Source of the DNA: Myxococcus eversor
GTDB lineage: Bacteria > Myxococcota > Myxococcia > Myxococcales > Myxococcaceae
Direction: 5' to 3'
NCBI RefSeq assembly: GCF_010894455.1
Contig: NZ_JAAIXY010000012.1
Location: 124,001-188,000 of the forward strand
DNA length: 64,000 nucleotides
A model generated the notes under the pieces. It saw only the letters and a list, made by a program, of their open reading frames with translations, searched no databases and was not told the DNA's origin. Position 1 is the stretch's first letter; every line of letters begins with the position of its first letter. Made by a program: the position numbers and the translations under genes. Below are positions 24,683 to 33,366 of the stretch, piece by piece.

Positions 24683-25738
24683 CTATGTGGGCAGCATGAG
24701 CGCCGCCGCGCGCGCCTCGAGGTCGGAGGTGCTCCAGACCAGGGTGGGGCCCTTCAGGTGTCCGGCGCGCAGGCGCTCCGCGGCCAGCACCAGCATCAAC
24801 GGCCCCAACGCCGCGCCTGCGTCGCCCACGCAGTCCGCGGGATGTTCGATGCGAAGCGCCTCCGAGAAGCGCTCCGCGTTTCGCAAGTAGGCCACGCCCC
24901 ACTCCTTGGTCGGCAGGCTCTCTCCGTTGAAGCCAGCGAACACGCAGTGCACCTTGGGGGCGTTGCCCGGCATCCCCGCGAAGAGCGCCTGAAAGGCGTG
25001 AGCCAGGCCGTCTCCGAGGTAGGGCTCCTCGGCGTAGCGGTGCCCTCGCTCCGCGCCGACTCCCACGTGGGTGATGCGCGCCACGGGCTCGAGGCCGCAG
25101 CGGCGCGCGGCGGCAGGGGTCGACAGGAGCAGGAAGCTCGCGGCCTCTCCTGGAATGAAGCTGTCCGTGCCTCGGGGACGCAGTCTGTCCTCCGAGTCCA
25201 GCACGGCCAGTCTCCGGGGATGGTTGAAGGTGTCCAGTCCCCCGACGATGACGGTGGAGGCGTGTCCCGTGGACAGCAGCCGCATCGCGTCTCGCAGGGC
25301 CAAGATGCCGCCAGCGCCGCCGTGTCGATAGACCCGACTGTTGGCGATATCGAGCCGCACGCCTGTCTGTCGTGCCAACTGCTCAAGCATCACCCGTGAG
25401 GCGGGAAGTTGGATTCCCCACCGGTCCTCGGAGATTGCCAGGAGCAGGGGCGCTGGGCCCGTGAGCCCCACGCATGCTTCGGCGAGCGCGTAAGTGGACA
25501 AACGCAACATGCGAATCCAGGTGTTGGAGAGGCGTGTCCCATCGACCTCCAGGGGCGGCAGGTAGCGCTCTGCGAGGAACGACGCCACCTGCCGTTCCAG
25601 GACCTGGTTCAGGATGCCTGCCTCCACGAATCGCACGAGCCCCGCTCGGACGGAGGTCTCCGTGGTCGGCACGTCGAGCCCCACCGGGGTGGTGGCTCCC
25701 AGTCCCACGACCTCCACGAAGGGGTTGAATCCACTCAC
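24683..25738 (-). CDS. Ketosynthase-fold protein without active-site Cys (T6SS-associated)
   Basis: 351 residues from a GTG that overlaps the DUF2169 stop (GTGA). The thiolase/ketosynthase fold is clear: GLGATTPVGLD at the N-terminus, a segment with SRVYRHGGAGGILALRDAMR where the nucleophile Cys should be, VIVGGLDTFNHP, FIPGEAASFLLLS, and CVGDAGAALGP near the C-terminus. The nucleophile position is Gly/His-rich and no Cys is present, so condensation is unlikely. Similar proteins are known from DUF2169/PAAR gene clusters, where they may act as structural adaptor or effector-loading factor. That role is inference. Confidence 0.8.
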   Translation of the reverse strand: MSGFNPFVEVVGLGATTPVGLDVPTTETSVRAGLVRFVEAGILNQVLERQVASFLAERYLPPLEVDGTRLSNTWIRMLRLSTYALAEACVGLTGPAPLLLAISEDRWGIQLPASRVMLEQLARQTGVRLDIANSRVYRHGGAGGILALRDAMRLLSTGHASTVIVGGLDTFNHPRRLAVLDSEDRLRPRGTDSFIPGEAASFLLLSTPAAARRCGLEPVARITHVGVGAERGHRYAEEPYLGDGLAHAFQALFAGMPGNAPKVHCVFAGFNGESLPTKEWGVAYLRNAERFSEALRIEHPADCVGDAGAALGPLMLVLAAERLRAGHLKGPTLVWSTSDLEARAAALMLPT

Positions 25739-26760
25739 GTCCGCACCCCCGTCATGCGCTTCACCGCCACCGTCACCTTTTCGATCTTCAAGGCGCGCTT
25801 GTCGCAAGGCACGAAGCCTCGCCACGTCAACGAGAATCGGTGCTTGTCTGGCTCCAGGAGCATCGTTTCAATGTGCAGGCGTGGCTTCTCTTCCTTGCCG
25901 GCGATGCGCACCGAGGTCTCCAGGTCCACCTCGGGCAGGTGGAAGCGTTGGACGCCTTCAGGGGCGGCGTTGATCAGCTCCACGGGCTCGCCGCCCTTCA
26001 GCCAGGTCGGGTAGATCTGCCCCTCGGGAGCGGCCTGGAAGAAGCGCGTGTCGAAATCTCGTGGGAAGTAGGGCGCGCGGTGCTTCTTCCAGGCTTCGTC
26101 ATACGTTCCGGCGAGGCCCATGCGCGGCTGCCAGGACGGAGCGACGAAGCCGACGCCATGCGGCGGTGACTTGTCGGACAGGCTGGTGAGGGGGAAGCCG
26201 GGATGCTGGAGGTTGGGCAGGGGCGTTCCGTGCATCTCCCTGGCTTCGCGCTGGCCCCGGAAGCCCACGCCCACGGGGTTTCGCATCTCGGCGAGGAATC
26301 TCTGGGGGCCCGTCTGGTGTCGGCCTCCGTAGGCCCGCTCCCACGTCAATGGCACCCGCGTCGTCGGAATGGGCGCGGTGGGAGATGCCCCCAGGAGGCC
26401 CGCCTTCCAGGTCCTGTCTCCGTGGACCTGCACCAGCTTCTTGAGCGTGCCCACGGAGAGGGAGACGCCAAAGTCTGTCGTGGGGAGCCCCTTGGGCGCG
26501 TGGGCGTCGCCGACGAGGACCACGTCCGTGCCGCGCTTCATGAGATGTGATTCGCCTGCGTACTTGAGGCTGGATTCCCCGGGGGCGCCCCAGTGCTCGT
26601 CCACGTGCGCGACGGCCTGTTGGGCCTCCGCGACCCGCAGCCCATTGGAAGTCATCGCGAAGGTCGCCTTGAGGACCACATACAGGGTGTCCACGCCCTT
26701 CTCGTCCGGAAACAGGTAGAGCGCGGGTACGAAGGGAGTGGCGTTCTTGATTTGCAGCAT
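25735..26760 (-). CDS. DUF2169 domain protein, T6SS PAAR/effector adaptor
   Basis: 341 residues from the ATG at 26760 (AGGGGAG seven bases upstream). DUF2169 features are visible: VLKATFAM near the N-terminus, PLTWERAYGGR in the middle, NPVGVGFRG, and GFVAPSWQPR, with PYFPRDFDTRFFQAAPE further on. These proteins accompany PAAR-type spike tips and nuclease effectors and are thought to be chaperones or adaptors. It is coupled to the ketosynthase-like gene by a GTGA overlap and lies 25 bases after the TIGR02270 gene. Confidence 0.9.
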   Translation of the reverse strand: MLQIKNATPFVPALYLFPDEKGVDTLYVVLKATFAMTSNGLRVAEAQQAVAHVDEHWGAPGESSLKYAGESHLMKRGTDVVLVGDAHAPKGLPTTDFGVSLSVGTLKKLVQVHGDRTWKAGLLGASPTAPIPTTRVPLTWERAYGGRHQTGPQRFLAEMRNPVGVGFRGQREAREMHGTPLPNLQHPGFPLTSLSDKSPPHGVGFVAPSWQPRMGLAGTYDEAWKKHRAPYFPRDFDTRFFQAAPEGQIYPTWLKGGEPVELINAAPEGVQRFHLPEVDLETSVRIAGKEEKPRLHIETMLLEPDKHRFSLTWRGFVPCDKRALKIEKVTVAVKRMTGVRT

Positions 26761-26785
26761 GGCGGTACTCCCCTGGCGGGCATGC

Positions 26786-28093
26786 TCATCGCGCGGTGAA
26801 TCGCTGGCGGCCCTGTCTGGCGCTGGCCATACCGGTAGCGAGGACCTCGGCTTGCCGTTTCGTCCAGGTGCACGTGTCGAAGCGCACGGCGCCTTGGGTC
26901 TGGACCGCCAGGTCGAGCGCGAGCTGTCCGCGCCCGCGCATGGGCTCCGTGGCGAGGGCCTTCCACACACCCTCTGGTGAAATGGGCTGGCCACGGAGGT
27001 AGCGCGTCTTCGGAGAGAAGCGGTCCTTCTCCTTCATCCACCAGCGGGCGACCGCGGCGGCATCGGGGAGGGGCAGGGTGGCTTCAGGAGAAGGAACGAG
27101 GTCCGCGTCCAGGTCGTCCTCCTCGAAAGGGGGGAGGCCGTGCTCCTCGAGCGTGGAGGGGCGTGCGAAGTCGCCTTCCAGCCGCAGCCCTGTCACGCGC
27201 GCGAATGCTTCGCCCGCGAGGCGAGCGGTCCTCTCGTGCTTCATGGCCTCCAGACAGAGCTCCGCGGCGTGGCGCCAGCCGGAGTGGCCCAGCGCCCACA
27301 GGGCCGCTGATTCCAAACCGGGGATGGCCAGCGCGGCGGCCATCCGCGCGACGTCTTCGGCCTGCCCCGCCGCCGCCAGCACCGCCAGGGCCCGCGCGGC
27401 TTCGGGGGCCGTGCTGTCGAGGGGCCGCCGGAGGGCTTGGAGCGCGGCGGGATATCCCAGGACCAACGCCGTCTGCCCGGCGGCGATGCGCACGTCGGGG
27501 CTTTGCGAACCGAGGGCTGACTCCAGCAGGGTGCGCACCGTTGGCGTGTCATCGCGGACCGCCTTCAGGGCCGCTGTCTTGAGTTCGGAAGACTCGCTCC
27601 GCAGCAGCGGCAACAGGGTCTCGGACCCGAGCGCTTCGCCACGAAGGCACAGGACACGGATGGCCTCTGCCTGAAGGCGGGGGTGCGCGTGGAACTCGCG
27701 GCTTCGAAGGAGGCCAGGGATGCCTTCGTGGCGTGCCAGGCTCAGTGCCCTGGAGATGGCGACCCTGCGCGGACCGGGCTCGTCCTCGAAGAACGGGAGG
27801 ACCCAGTCCAGGGGCGCACCCGTTGCCAGCAGTGCGAGGGCCGCGACGAAGACCTCCTCGGACCTGTCGCTCTCCAACCAGGGCATCAGGATGCGCTCAG
27901 GGGCTTCCGGGCCCGCACAGGCCAATCCGTCCAGATGGGCCCTCAAACGCGTCTCGGGTCCCTGCGCCACCTCGTGCAAGCAATAGTCAGGGGAGCGGCA
28001 GGCCCTCTGCCACTGATTGGCGAGGAAGGCCGCCTCCTCGAGGTGCTCCTCCATGATGTCCCACATGACGGGGCACCGGCGCGGAGCCGCCAT
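26786..28093 (-). CDS. TIGR02270-family HEAT-repeat protein
   Basis: 435 residues. The start ATG at 28093 overlaps the DUF6484 stop (TGATG). The N-terminal part (WDIMEEHLEEAAFLANQWQR) is the family-specific opening; helical HEAT-like repeats run from about 60 to 300 (repeated ALxALxxLG-type units). A tail carries the conserved RWWMKEKDRFSPKTRYLRGQ segment. The family is found mainly in Proteobacteria and myxobacteria in T6SS-related clusters; its mechanism is not known. A scaffold function is a guess from the fold. Confidence 0.85.
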   Translation of the reverse strand: MAAPRRCPVMWDIMEEHLEEAAFLANQWQRACRSPDYCLHEVAQGPETRLRAHLDGLACAGPEAPERILMPWLESDRSEEVFVAALALLATGAPLDWVLPFFEDEPGPRRVAISRALSLARHEGIPGLLRSREFHAHPRLQAEAIRVLCLRGEALGSETLLPLLRSESSELKTAALKAVRDDTPTVRTLLESALGSQSPDVRIAAGQTALVLGYPAALQALRRPLDSTAPEAARALAVLAAAGQAEDVARMAAALAIPGLESAALWALGHSGWRHAAELCLEAMKHERTARLAGEAFARVTGLRLEGDFARPSTLEEHGLPPFEEDDLDADLVPSPEATLPLPDAAAVARWWMKEKDRFSPKTRYLRGQPISPEGVWKALATEPMRGRGQLALDLAVQTQGAVRFDTCTWTKRQAEVLATGMASARQGRQRFTAR

Positions 28094-28605
28094 CAATTCA
28101 CCTTCACCGCGGCGCCTTTGATTCGTTGAACGCCCGAGGAGTGCGATTCGATGTGGGTGCCACGAATGACGACACGTCCATTCCGGCGCAGGGTGATGCT
28201 GGCTTCACCGCAGAGCAGCACGATTTCGTCCTGTCCTTCCAGGACGATGCGCTGGCCATCCACGCTGGCGGTGACGGGCAGCGCTGGGGCCTTGGCTTCC
28301 ACGGCGCGAAGGAGCCCCTTCCTCGGCTCGAGCAGTCCCATCAGGATGGGTCGGTCTGGCTGCCCTCCCTCGAAGGAGAGGAGGACCTCCGTCTGGACTG
28401 GCACCTCCTCCAGGTGGGTCGTGCTCGCGCCCGCGAGCACTCGAGCGGGAACCGGCCCGGAGGGGTTCCCCTCGAAGTCCACCAGCGGAAGGCCCTCCTC
28501 GGACATTCCCGTGAGGCGTCCCAGGTGAGGGGTCGAAAAGAGTGTCGAAGACGGGCGCAGGATGACGACTTCCGCGGGGGATGCGGACGTGCTTCGACGC
28601 TTCAT
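28093..28605 (-). CDS. DUF6484 protein, mini-VgrG-like OB fold plus short beta-helix
   Basis: 170 residues. Residues about 25-100 have the logic of the VgrG gp5 OB fold: LGRLTGMSEEGLPLVDF, then QTEVLLSFEGGQPDRPILMG, the same kind of phrase VgrG has as (VxVxFxxGDPDRPI). The last ~60 residues have short beta repeats (RIVLEGQDEIVLLCGEASIT, NGRVVIRGTHI), like a stub of the VgrG needle. It is first in the operon. It could be a spike-adaptor piece or a reduced spike. The fold is inferred from sequence style. Confidence 0.75.
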   Translation of the reverse strand: MKRRSTSASPAEVVILRPSSTLFSTPHLGRLTGMSEEGLPLVDFEGNPSGPVPARVLAGASTTHLEEVPVQTEVLLSFEGGQPDRPILMGLLEPRKGLLRAVEAKAPALPVTASVDGQRIVLEGQDEIVLLCGEASITLRRNGRVVIRGTHIESHSSGVQRIKGAAVKVN

Positions 28606-28928
28606 TCCGGGGGGCCTCCAGGCGTCAATGAATCACCAGTGCAACGCGTGAACTGATGGAACCGTGCGACAGCTCATGGAGTTCACCCCAGGTGGAGTAA
28701 CGATTCCAGCAAAAACATGTCCGACGGAATGTTTTCTGGGTGTCGGAGCGGACCCGTCGAGCCCAAAAGGGCAGACAGGGGGCACTGTCTGCTCAATCGC
28801 CAGCGCGCTTTCCCGCGCGCTGCTGTGATTATTTTCCAGGTGCGTTGTGGGGCGCGGGCGTCTGGCAACCCACATTTCGGGCGGGAGGACTTCCCGGAGG
28901 CGGGGTGAGTGATGAGATCTGGGGGTCT
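28606..28928. other. Divergent promoter region of the T6SS-type operon and the DUF3616 gene
   Basis: A 323-base, partly AT-richer stretch (28640-28720, 28815-28850). It includes a perfect inverted repeat GCAGACAG-N6-CTGTCTGC at 28771-28792. No gene is supported. Confidence 0.6.
28771..28792. promoter_or_regulatory. 8-bp perfect inverted repeat upstream of the T6SS-type operon
   Basis: GCAGACAG and CTGTCTGC are separated by six bases in the divergent promoter region. It could be an operator for either gene or a small terminator. No T tract follows. Confidence 0.35.
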
Positions 28929-29951
28929 ATGAGGCTGGCCTCCATCATCGTGGGAATCGGTATCGCGGGCTGTGCGGCCCGGGGCGTCCAGGCGGGGCCG
29001 GAGCGCGTTCCGGCCGAAGGGGGCTCCGGTCGAGACGTCCTCGTTTTCGAGGGCATGTGTGACGCCTCCGGCGCGGTGGCGCTCGGGGGCTCGTTGTTCG
29101 TGGTGGGTGACGACGAGGACAACATCCTCCGCGTCTACGACGCCCGGCGCGGCGGTCCTCCCGTGCGCGGCGTGGACCTGTCACCGGAGCTGGAGCTGCC
29201 AGCCCACAAGAAGAAGGCCCCGGAGGCGGACATCGAGGCGGCCACGGGCCTGGGCGCGTACTCCTTCTGGCTCACGTCGCATGGACGCGACAGCGCCGGG
29301 AAGAAGGCGCCCAGCCGGCTGCGCTTCTTCGCCACCGAGGAGACACAAGGCCTGCCCCAGCTCGTGGGACGGCCCTACACGCGACTGCTGGATGACCTGC
29401 TCGCGGCGCCGCGGCTCGGCGCGTTCCGCCTCGCGGATGCCGAGGGCCTGGCCCCCAAGGCGCCCGGTGGACTCAACATCGAGGGCATGACGGCGATGGC
29501 GGATGGCGCGTCCATCCTCATCGGCTTCCGCAGTCCCGTGCCCCAGGGCAAGGCGCTGCTCGTCCCGGTCCTCAATCCGAAGGAGATGGTGCTGGAGGGC
29601 GCCTCCGCGCGCGTGGGCGAGCCCCGACTGGTGGACCTGGGGGGCATGGGCATCCGCTCCCTCTCGTGGTGGCACGGCCGCTACCTCATCATCAGCGGCG
29701 GCACGGACGGCGGAGGCACCTCGCACCTGTTCACCTGGGCCGGCGGAGACGATGCGCCCGTCCTCGCGAGCGACGTGGACCTGAAGGGCTTCAACCCGGA
29801 GGCGTTCTTCACGCCCGAGGACGCGGAGGAGATTCTGCTGCTCAGCGATGACGGCTCGATGCCGCTCGACGGGGTGGCGTGCAAGAAGCTCAAGGACCCC
29901 TCGCGCAAGCGCTTCCGCGGCGTCTGGGTGCGCCTGCCACAGCAGGGCTGA
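28929..29951 (+). CDS. DUF3616-domain lipoprotein
   Basis: 340 residues from the ATG at 28929 (GGGGG site). The signal MRLASIIVGIGIAGC puts a lipidated Cys at position 15. The mature part is a beta-propeller-like DUF3616 domain: FEGMCDASGAVALGG, VGDDEDNILRVYD, AATGLGAYSFWLTSHGRD, LNIEGMTAMADG, ILLLSDDGSMP and a C-terminal FRGVWVRLPQQ. The function of DUF3616 is unknown; the fold recalls lactonases or esterase-like phytases. It probably faces the periplasm or surface. Confidence 0.82.
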   Translation: MRLASIIVGIGIAGCAARGVQAGPERVPAEGGSGRDVLVFEGMCDASGAVALGGSLFVVGDDEDNILRVYDARRGGPPVRGVDLSPELELPAHKKKAPEADIEAATGLGAYSFWLTSHGRDSAGKKAPSRLRFFATEETQGLPQLVGRPYTRLLDDLLAAPRLGAFRLADAEGLAPKAPGGLNIEGMTAMADGASILIGFRSPVPQGKALLVPVLNPKEMVLEGASARVGEPRLVDLGGMGIRSLSWWHGRYLIISGGTDGGGTSHLFTWAGGDDAPVLASDVDLKGFNPEAFFTPEDAEEILLLSDDGSMPLDGVACKKLKDPSRKRFRGVWVRLPQQG

Positions 29952-30024
29952 CGAGTGTCCGCCGTCATTGACGGGTCCACGGTGGCCTCGCGAGAATCAC
30001 CGCTTTTCCGCCGTGGAGTCTTTC

Positions 30025-30684
30025 GTGAATCGTGTCTCTGGTCTGCTGGCGTTGCTCTGCGTGGGTGTCTCGTCGGCCGCGCTCGCGCAACGCAAGGAGC
30101 TCACTCCCGCCACACCCGAGGCGACGTGTGAGCTCACACCCGCGCTGCGCCTCACCATGCTGGGCGGCGGCTCTTTCGACCTGAAGGATCCGGGCCTCTA
30201 CTACTTCTCGCGCTCGCGCAGCCAGGTGCAGGTGTTCGTCTCCCAGCCGGAGGGCGAGAAGGAGCCTCGGCTCGAAGCCGTGGGCTTCTGGCATTTGAAG
30301 TCGGACTGCCTCATCTCCGTCGACGCCAAGGGGGTCCAGTACGGCTCGAAGCTGGACTGCGAGGACGTGGGAATCGAGGCGATGGTGAACGGCTCGGAGG
30401 TCACCATCCAGACGCCCGAAAAGGACGTCTTCAAGGTGACCTGGCCGTCGAAGGGAAGCGCCTCGCTGGGCCTGCGCATCACCCTCCTCGCCGACGGCAA
30501 CTTCCGGCGCGTGTTCGGCAGCCTGTGTGGGGAGTACAAGAATCCCCCCGCCACGGTGCCCGCCAAGGAGGACGAGCTGCGTCAGCTCAAGCGAAACTCG
30601 AGGGCGGGCCAGGATTTCAAGGCCCGTGACAGCAGCATCTTCTACAAGCTGGGGGAGGCCCAGAAGCGCGCCCGTGGAGAGTAG
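30025..30684 (+). CDS. Secreted hypothetical protein
   Basis: 219 residues from a GTG with GGAG six bases upstream (other GTG at 30010). A signal peptide (VNRVSGLLALLCVGVSSAALA) is followed by a beta-rich domain with a GSFDLKDPGLYYFSRSRSQV segment, paired Cys (KSDCLIS, KLDCEDVG) and a VFGSLCGEYKNPP motif. The VFGSLCG piece is like the von Willebrand D end (a Cys near LCG) but the domain is too short for a firm call. The C-terminus is charged (FYKLGEAQKRARGE). Alone between the DUF3616 and DUF3592 genes. Confidence 0.65.
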   Translation: MNRVSGLLALLCVGVSSAALAQRKELTPATPEATCELTPALRLTMLGGGSFDLKDPGLYYFSRSRSQVQVFVSQPEGEKEPRLEAVGFWHLKSDCLISVDAKGVQYGSKLDCEDVGIEAMVNGSEVTIQTPEKDVFKVTWPSKGSASLGLRITLLADGNFRRVFGSLCGEYKNPPATVPAKEDELRQLKRNSRAGQDFKARDSSIFYKLGEAQKRARGE

Positions 30685-30741
30685 CGGCCGACGTGTGGCC
30701 CGGCTGGCGGACGCGTCAATCGCGTGTAGGCTGTCGGGCCG

Positions 30742-31506
30742 ATGCAGCTCGCCATTCCGCATGCACCTCGAAAGGTTCGACTGACGCAGGTCCCCGGCGC
30801 GATGGGGCGCCTCGCCAGAGACGCCGTGCTCGGGCTGGCCTTCATGGCATTGCTCGGCGCCGGGGCCACCTGGGCGGGTCGCTTCTTCGTGGAGGAGCAC
30901 GGCTTCAACGCGCGGGCCGAGGAAGTGGACGGGGTGCTGGTGGCCACGCGGCTTCCGCCGACGGAACAGCGCGACGGCGCCGAGGGCTCGCTCGAGGTCC
31001 TCTACACCTTCGAGAACGTGGAGCACTCCGTGTCGAACGTCCGCACCTTCGCGGAGTACGCGGAGGGGCTGGGGCACGGCGCGGTGGTGAAGCTGCTGGT
31101 GGACCCGGCCGCGCCGGGCCGTCCCCGTGAGGCGACCTTCGCGCGGGCGCGTGCGTCACGCATGGGGTGGCTGCCCTTCGGACTGGCGCTGGGCGCGCTC
31201 GGGGCGGTGGCCATGTTCACCCGCGAGGCCCGGCGGCTGGTGCGCTCGGAGGTGGAGCCCCTGCGACTGGGTGCGTTGGTGTGGCTGACGCCGGATGCGC
31301 CGCTGCCGGAGGCTCGGGGGGAAGTGGTGTTCCCCGCGCACTACTTCCGGCAGGACGTGAAGATGGAGGTTCGCGCGCGGGTGCGTCCGGGCCGGGCGCC
31401 GGTGCGCAACGGGACGAAGGTGCTCGCGGCGGTGGTGCCCAGGGAGCCTGGCTGGGCCCGGGTCATCGACCAGGACCTGGCGGGAGTGCTGGGCTGGCTG
31501 CGTTGA
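30742..31506 (+). CDS. DUF3592 membrane protein
   Basis: 254 residues. A membrane helix at about 25-46 and a second at about 140-157 enclose an extracytoplasmic loop (about 47-135) with DUF3592 character (EVDGVLVATRLPPTE, LYTFENVEHSV, VKLLVDPAAPGRPREA). A cytoplasmic beta domain follows. DUF3592 proteins have no known biochemical role. The ATG lies 57 bases after the previous stop. Confidence 0.72.
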   Translation: MQLAIPHAPRKVRLTQVPGAMGRLARDAVLGLAFMALLGAGATWAGRFFVEEHGFNARAEEVDGVLVATRLPPTEQRDGAEGSLEVLYTFENVEHSVSNVRTFAEYAEGLGHGAVVKLLVDPAAPGRPREATFARARASRMGWLPFGLALGALGAVAMFTREARRLVRSEVEPLRLGALVWLTPDAPLPEARGEVVFPAHYFRQDVKMEVRARVRPGRAPVRNGTKVLAAVVPREPGWARVIDQDLAGVLGWLR

Positions 31507-31592
31507 GCGGGTGCGCCGGGGGCTGAAAATTTGCCGGTGACGTGGGGCCGTGTGACACACGCCTGTAGCTCCCAGTTCGCCGGAGGTTCTTC

Positions 31593-33362
31593 ATGTGCCC
31601 ACGCCTGTTGCTTGTGCTGCCCATGCTGCTGTTGCTCGTCCCGGGCACGGTCGGGGCCGCGAAGCGGGATGAGGCCGAGGCGGCGTACCAGGGGGCCCGG
31701 CGCGCCTACTACGCGCTGAAGGACGACGCGTCCCGACGCAAGCTGCGCCACCACTGGCTCAACGTGGTGCACAAGTTCGAGGCGGTGGCCAAGAGCCACC
31801 CCAAGTCCGAGCGCGCGCCCGACGCCCTCTTCACCGCGGGAGAGCTGCTCCAGGAGCTGAGCCGCATCTCCTTCGTCGAGGAGGACCTGAAGTCGGCCAT
31901 CGCGGACTACGACAAGCTGAGCCGCGACTACCCGAAGCACAAGCTGGCGGACGACGCCGCGCTGGCCCTGGCTCGCATCCACGTCCACCGGATGGACCGG
32001 CCGGAGGACGCTCGCCGCGTCCTGACGGACATGCTCGCCTCCAACAGCAAGGGTGACCAGGCGAAGGAGATGAAGGCGCTGCTGGCCACGCTCCCGACGC
32101 CCAAGGGGGCACCCGCCGCGCCGGCTCCGTCGCGCGCCAAGCCCACCACGCCCGTCAAGGCGCCCATGCAGGAGGAGAAGACCACGGTGGTGGCCAAGGT
32201 CGAGCCGTCGTCGGAGCGCCCTGCCTCCGCGCTGGTGGGGGCCATCGAGAAGCTGGCTCGTGAGCCGTCTCCCATCATTCCCCGGCTGGACCCCAGCGCG
32301 CCCGTGAGCGGTGAGTCGTCCGGTGAGGGCAGTGGGCTGGACGAAGCGCTCGCCGCCGCGCTGGCCGCGAAGGAGCGCGACGCGAAGGCCCCGTCCATGT
32401 CGAAGGTCGAGGTCGCCTCGTCGAAGGTCTCCACGCCGCGCCCGCCGGAGCGTCGCCCGGAGCCCGAGCCCGTCCACGTCGCACAGCAGGTCGTCACCGA
32501 GAAGCCCAAGGTCGTGGAGGCGCCGAAGAGCGTCGAAGTCGCCATGTCCACGGTGTCGGAGCCGCCCAAGCCGATCACGCGTCCGGTGGATGACGAGGTG
32601 GCGCAGGCGCGGCTCAAGGCGGTGGCGAAGCAGTCGCGCCGCGCGGAGCTGACGCTGGCGGAGCAGCTGGGGCTCAAGGTGCGGCGCGTGGTCATCGACC
32701 CGGGACATGGCGGGCACGACGCGGGCGCCATCGGCAAGGAGGGGACGCGCGAGAAGGATGTGGCGCTCTCCATCTCCCTCAAGCTGGCGGACGAGCTGCG
32801 CGAGCGCGGGCTGGAGGTCGTCCTGACGCGTGAGGATGACCGGTTCATCCGCCTGGAGGACCGCGCGAAGTTCGCCAACACCGAGCGCGGTGACTTGTTC
32901 ATCTCCGTCCACTGCAACGCCGCGGCGAGCCGGAAGCTGCGCGGCATCGAGACGTACACGCTCAACACCTCGGCGGACCGCTACTCCATCCGGCTGGCCG
33001 CGCGGGAGAACGCGTCGTCCGAGAAGGGCATCAGTGACCTGCAGTTCATCCTGGCGGACCTGGCGACGAAGGCGAACACCGAGGAGTCCTCGCGGCTCGC
33101 CAACCAGGTGCAGCGCAGCCTGGTGACGTCCCTGGCGAACAAGTACTCGGACATCAAGGGCCTGGGCCACAAGGAGGCGCTGTTCTACGTGCTGCTCGGC
33201 GTGAAGATGCCGGCCATCCTCGTGGAGACCGCGTTCCTGTCGAACCTGGATGAAGAGAAGCGCCTGGCCACGAGCGCCTACCAGACGGACGTGGCGAAGG
33301 CGATTGCCCAGGGTGTCGAGGACTTCCTCGGCGACCGCAACCGCGTGGCGAAGGTCGACTGA
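31593..33362 (+). CDS. N-acetylmuramoyl-L-alanine amidase (Amidase_3) with N-terminal TPR-like region
   Basis: 589 residues, with GGAGG six bases before the ATG. A signal peptide (about 1-22) is followed by TPR-like helices (about 25-165, AIADYDKLSRDYPKHKLADDA), a long Pro/Lys/Ser linker (about 175-335) and the zinc amidase. The latter has VVIDPGHGGHDAGAIG (His), TREKDVALS (Glu), ISVHCNAA (His) and ILVETAFLSN (catalytic Glu). It cuts the stem peptide from peptidoglycan in cell separation or remodelling. Myxobacterial amidases often carry such TPR units in place of AMIN. Confidence 0.93.
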   Translation: MCPRLLLVLPMLLLLVPGTVGAAKRDEAEAAYQGARRAYYALKDDASRRKLRHHWLNVVHKFEAVAKSHPKSERAPDALFTAGELLQELSRISFVEEDLKSAIADYDKLSRDYPKHKLADDAALALARIHVHRMDRPEDARRVLTDMLASNSKGDQAKEMKALLATLPTPKGAPAAPAPSRAKPTTPVKAPMQEEKTTVVAKVEPSSERPASALVGAIEKLAREPSPIIPRLDPSAPVSGESSGEGSGLDEALAAALAAKERDAKAPSMSKVEVASSKVSTPRPPERRPEPEPVHVAQQVVTEKPKVVEAPKSVEVAMSTVSEPPKPITRPVDDEVAQARLKAVAKQSRRAELTLAEQLGLKVRRVVIDPGHGGHDAGAIGKEGTREKDVALSISLKLADELRERGLEVVLTREDDRFIRLEDRAKFANTERGDLFISVHCNAAASRKLRGIETYTLNTSADRYSIRLAARENASSEKGISDLQFILADLATKANTEESSRLANQVQRSLVTSLANKYSDIKGLGHKEALFYVLLGVKMPAILVETAFLSNLDEEKRLATSAYQTDVAKAIAQGVEDFLGDRNRVAKVD

Positions 33363-33366
33363 GGCT

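Noticed and set aside
28779..28792. Possible sigma-54 promoter GGCAC...TGC
   Set aside because: The GG-to-GC distance is 10 bases instead of the required 12, and the sequence is explained by the inverted repeat.
31341..33170. 609-codon open frame on the minus strand opposite the amidase
   Set aside because: Mirror frame with Arg/Leu bias; the plus-strand amidase has all catalytic motifs.
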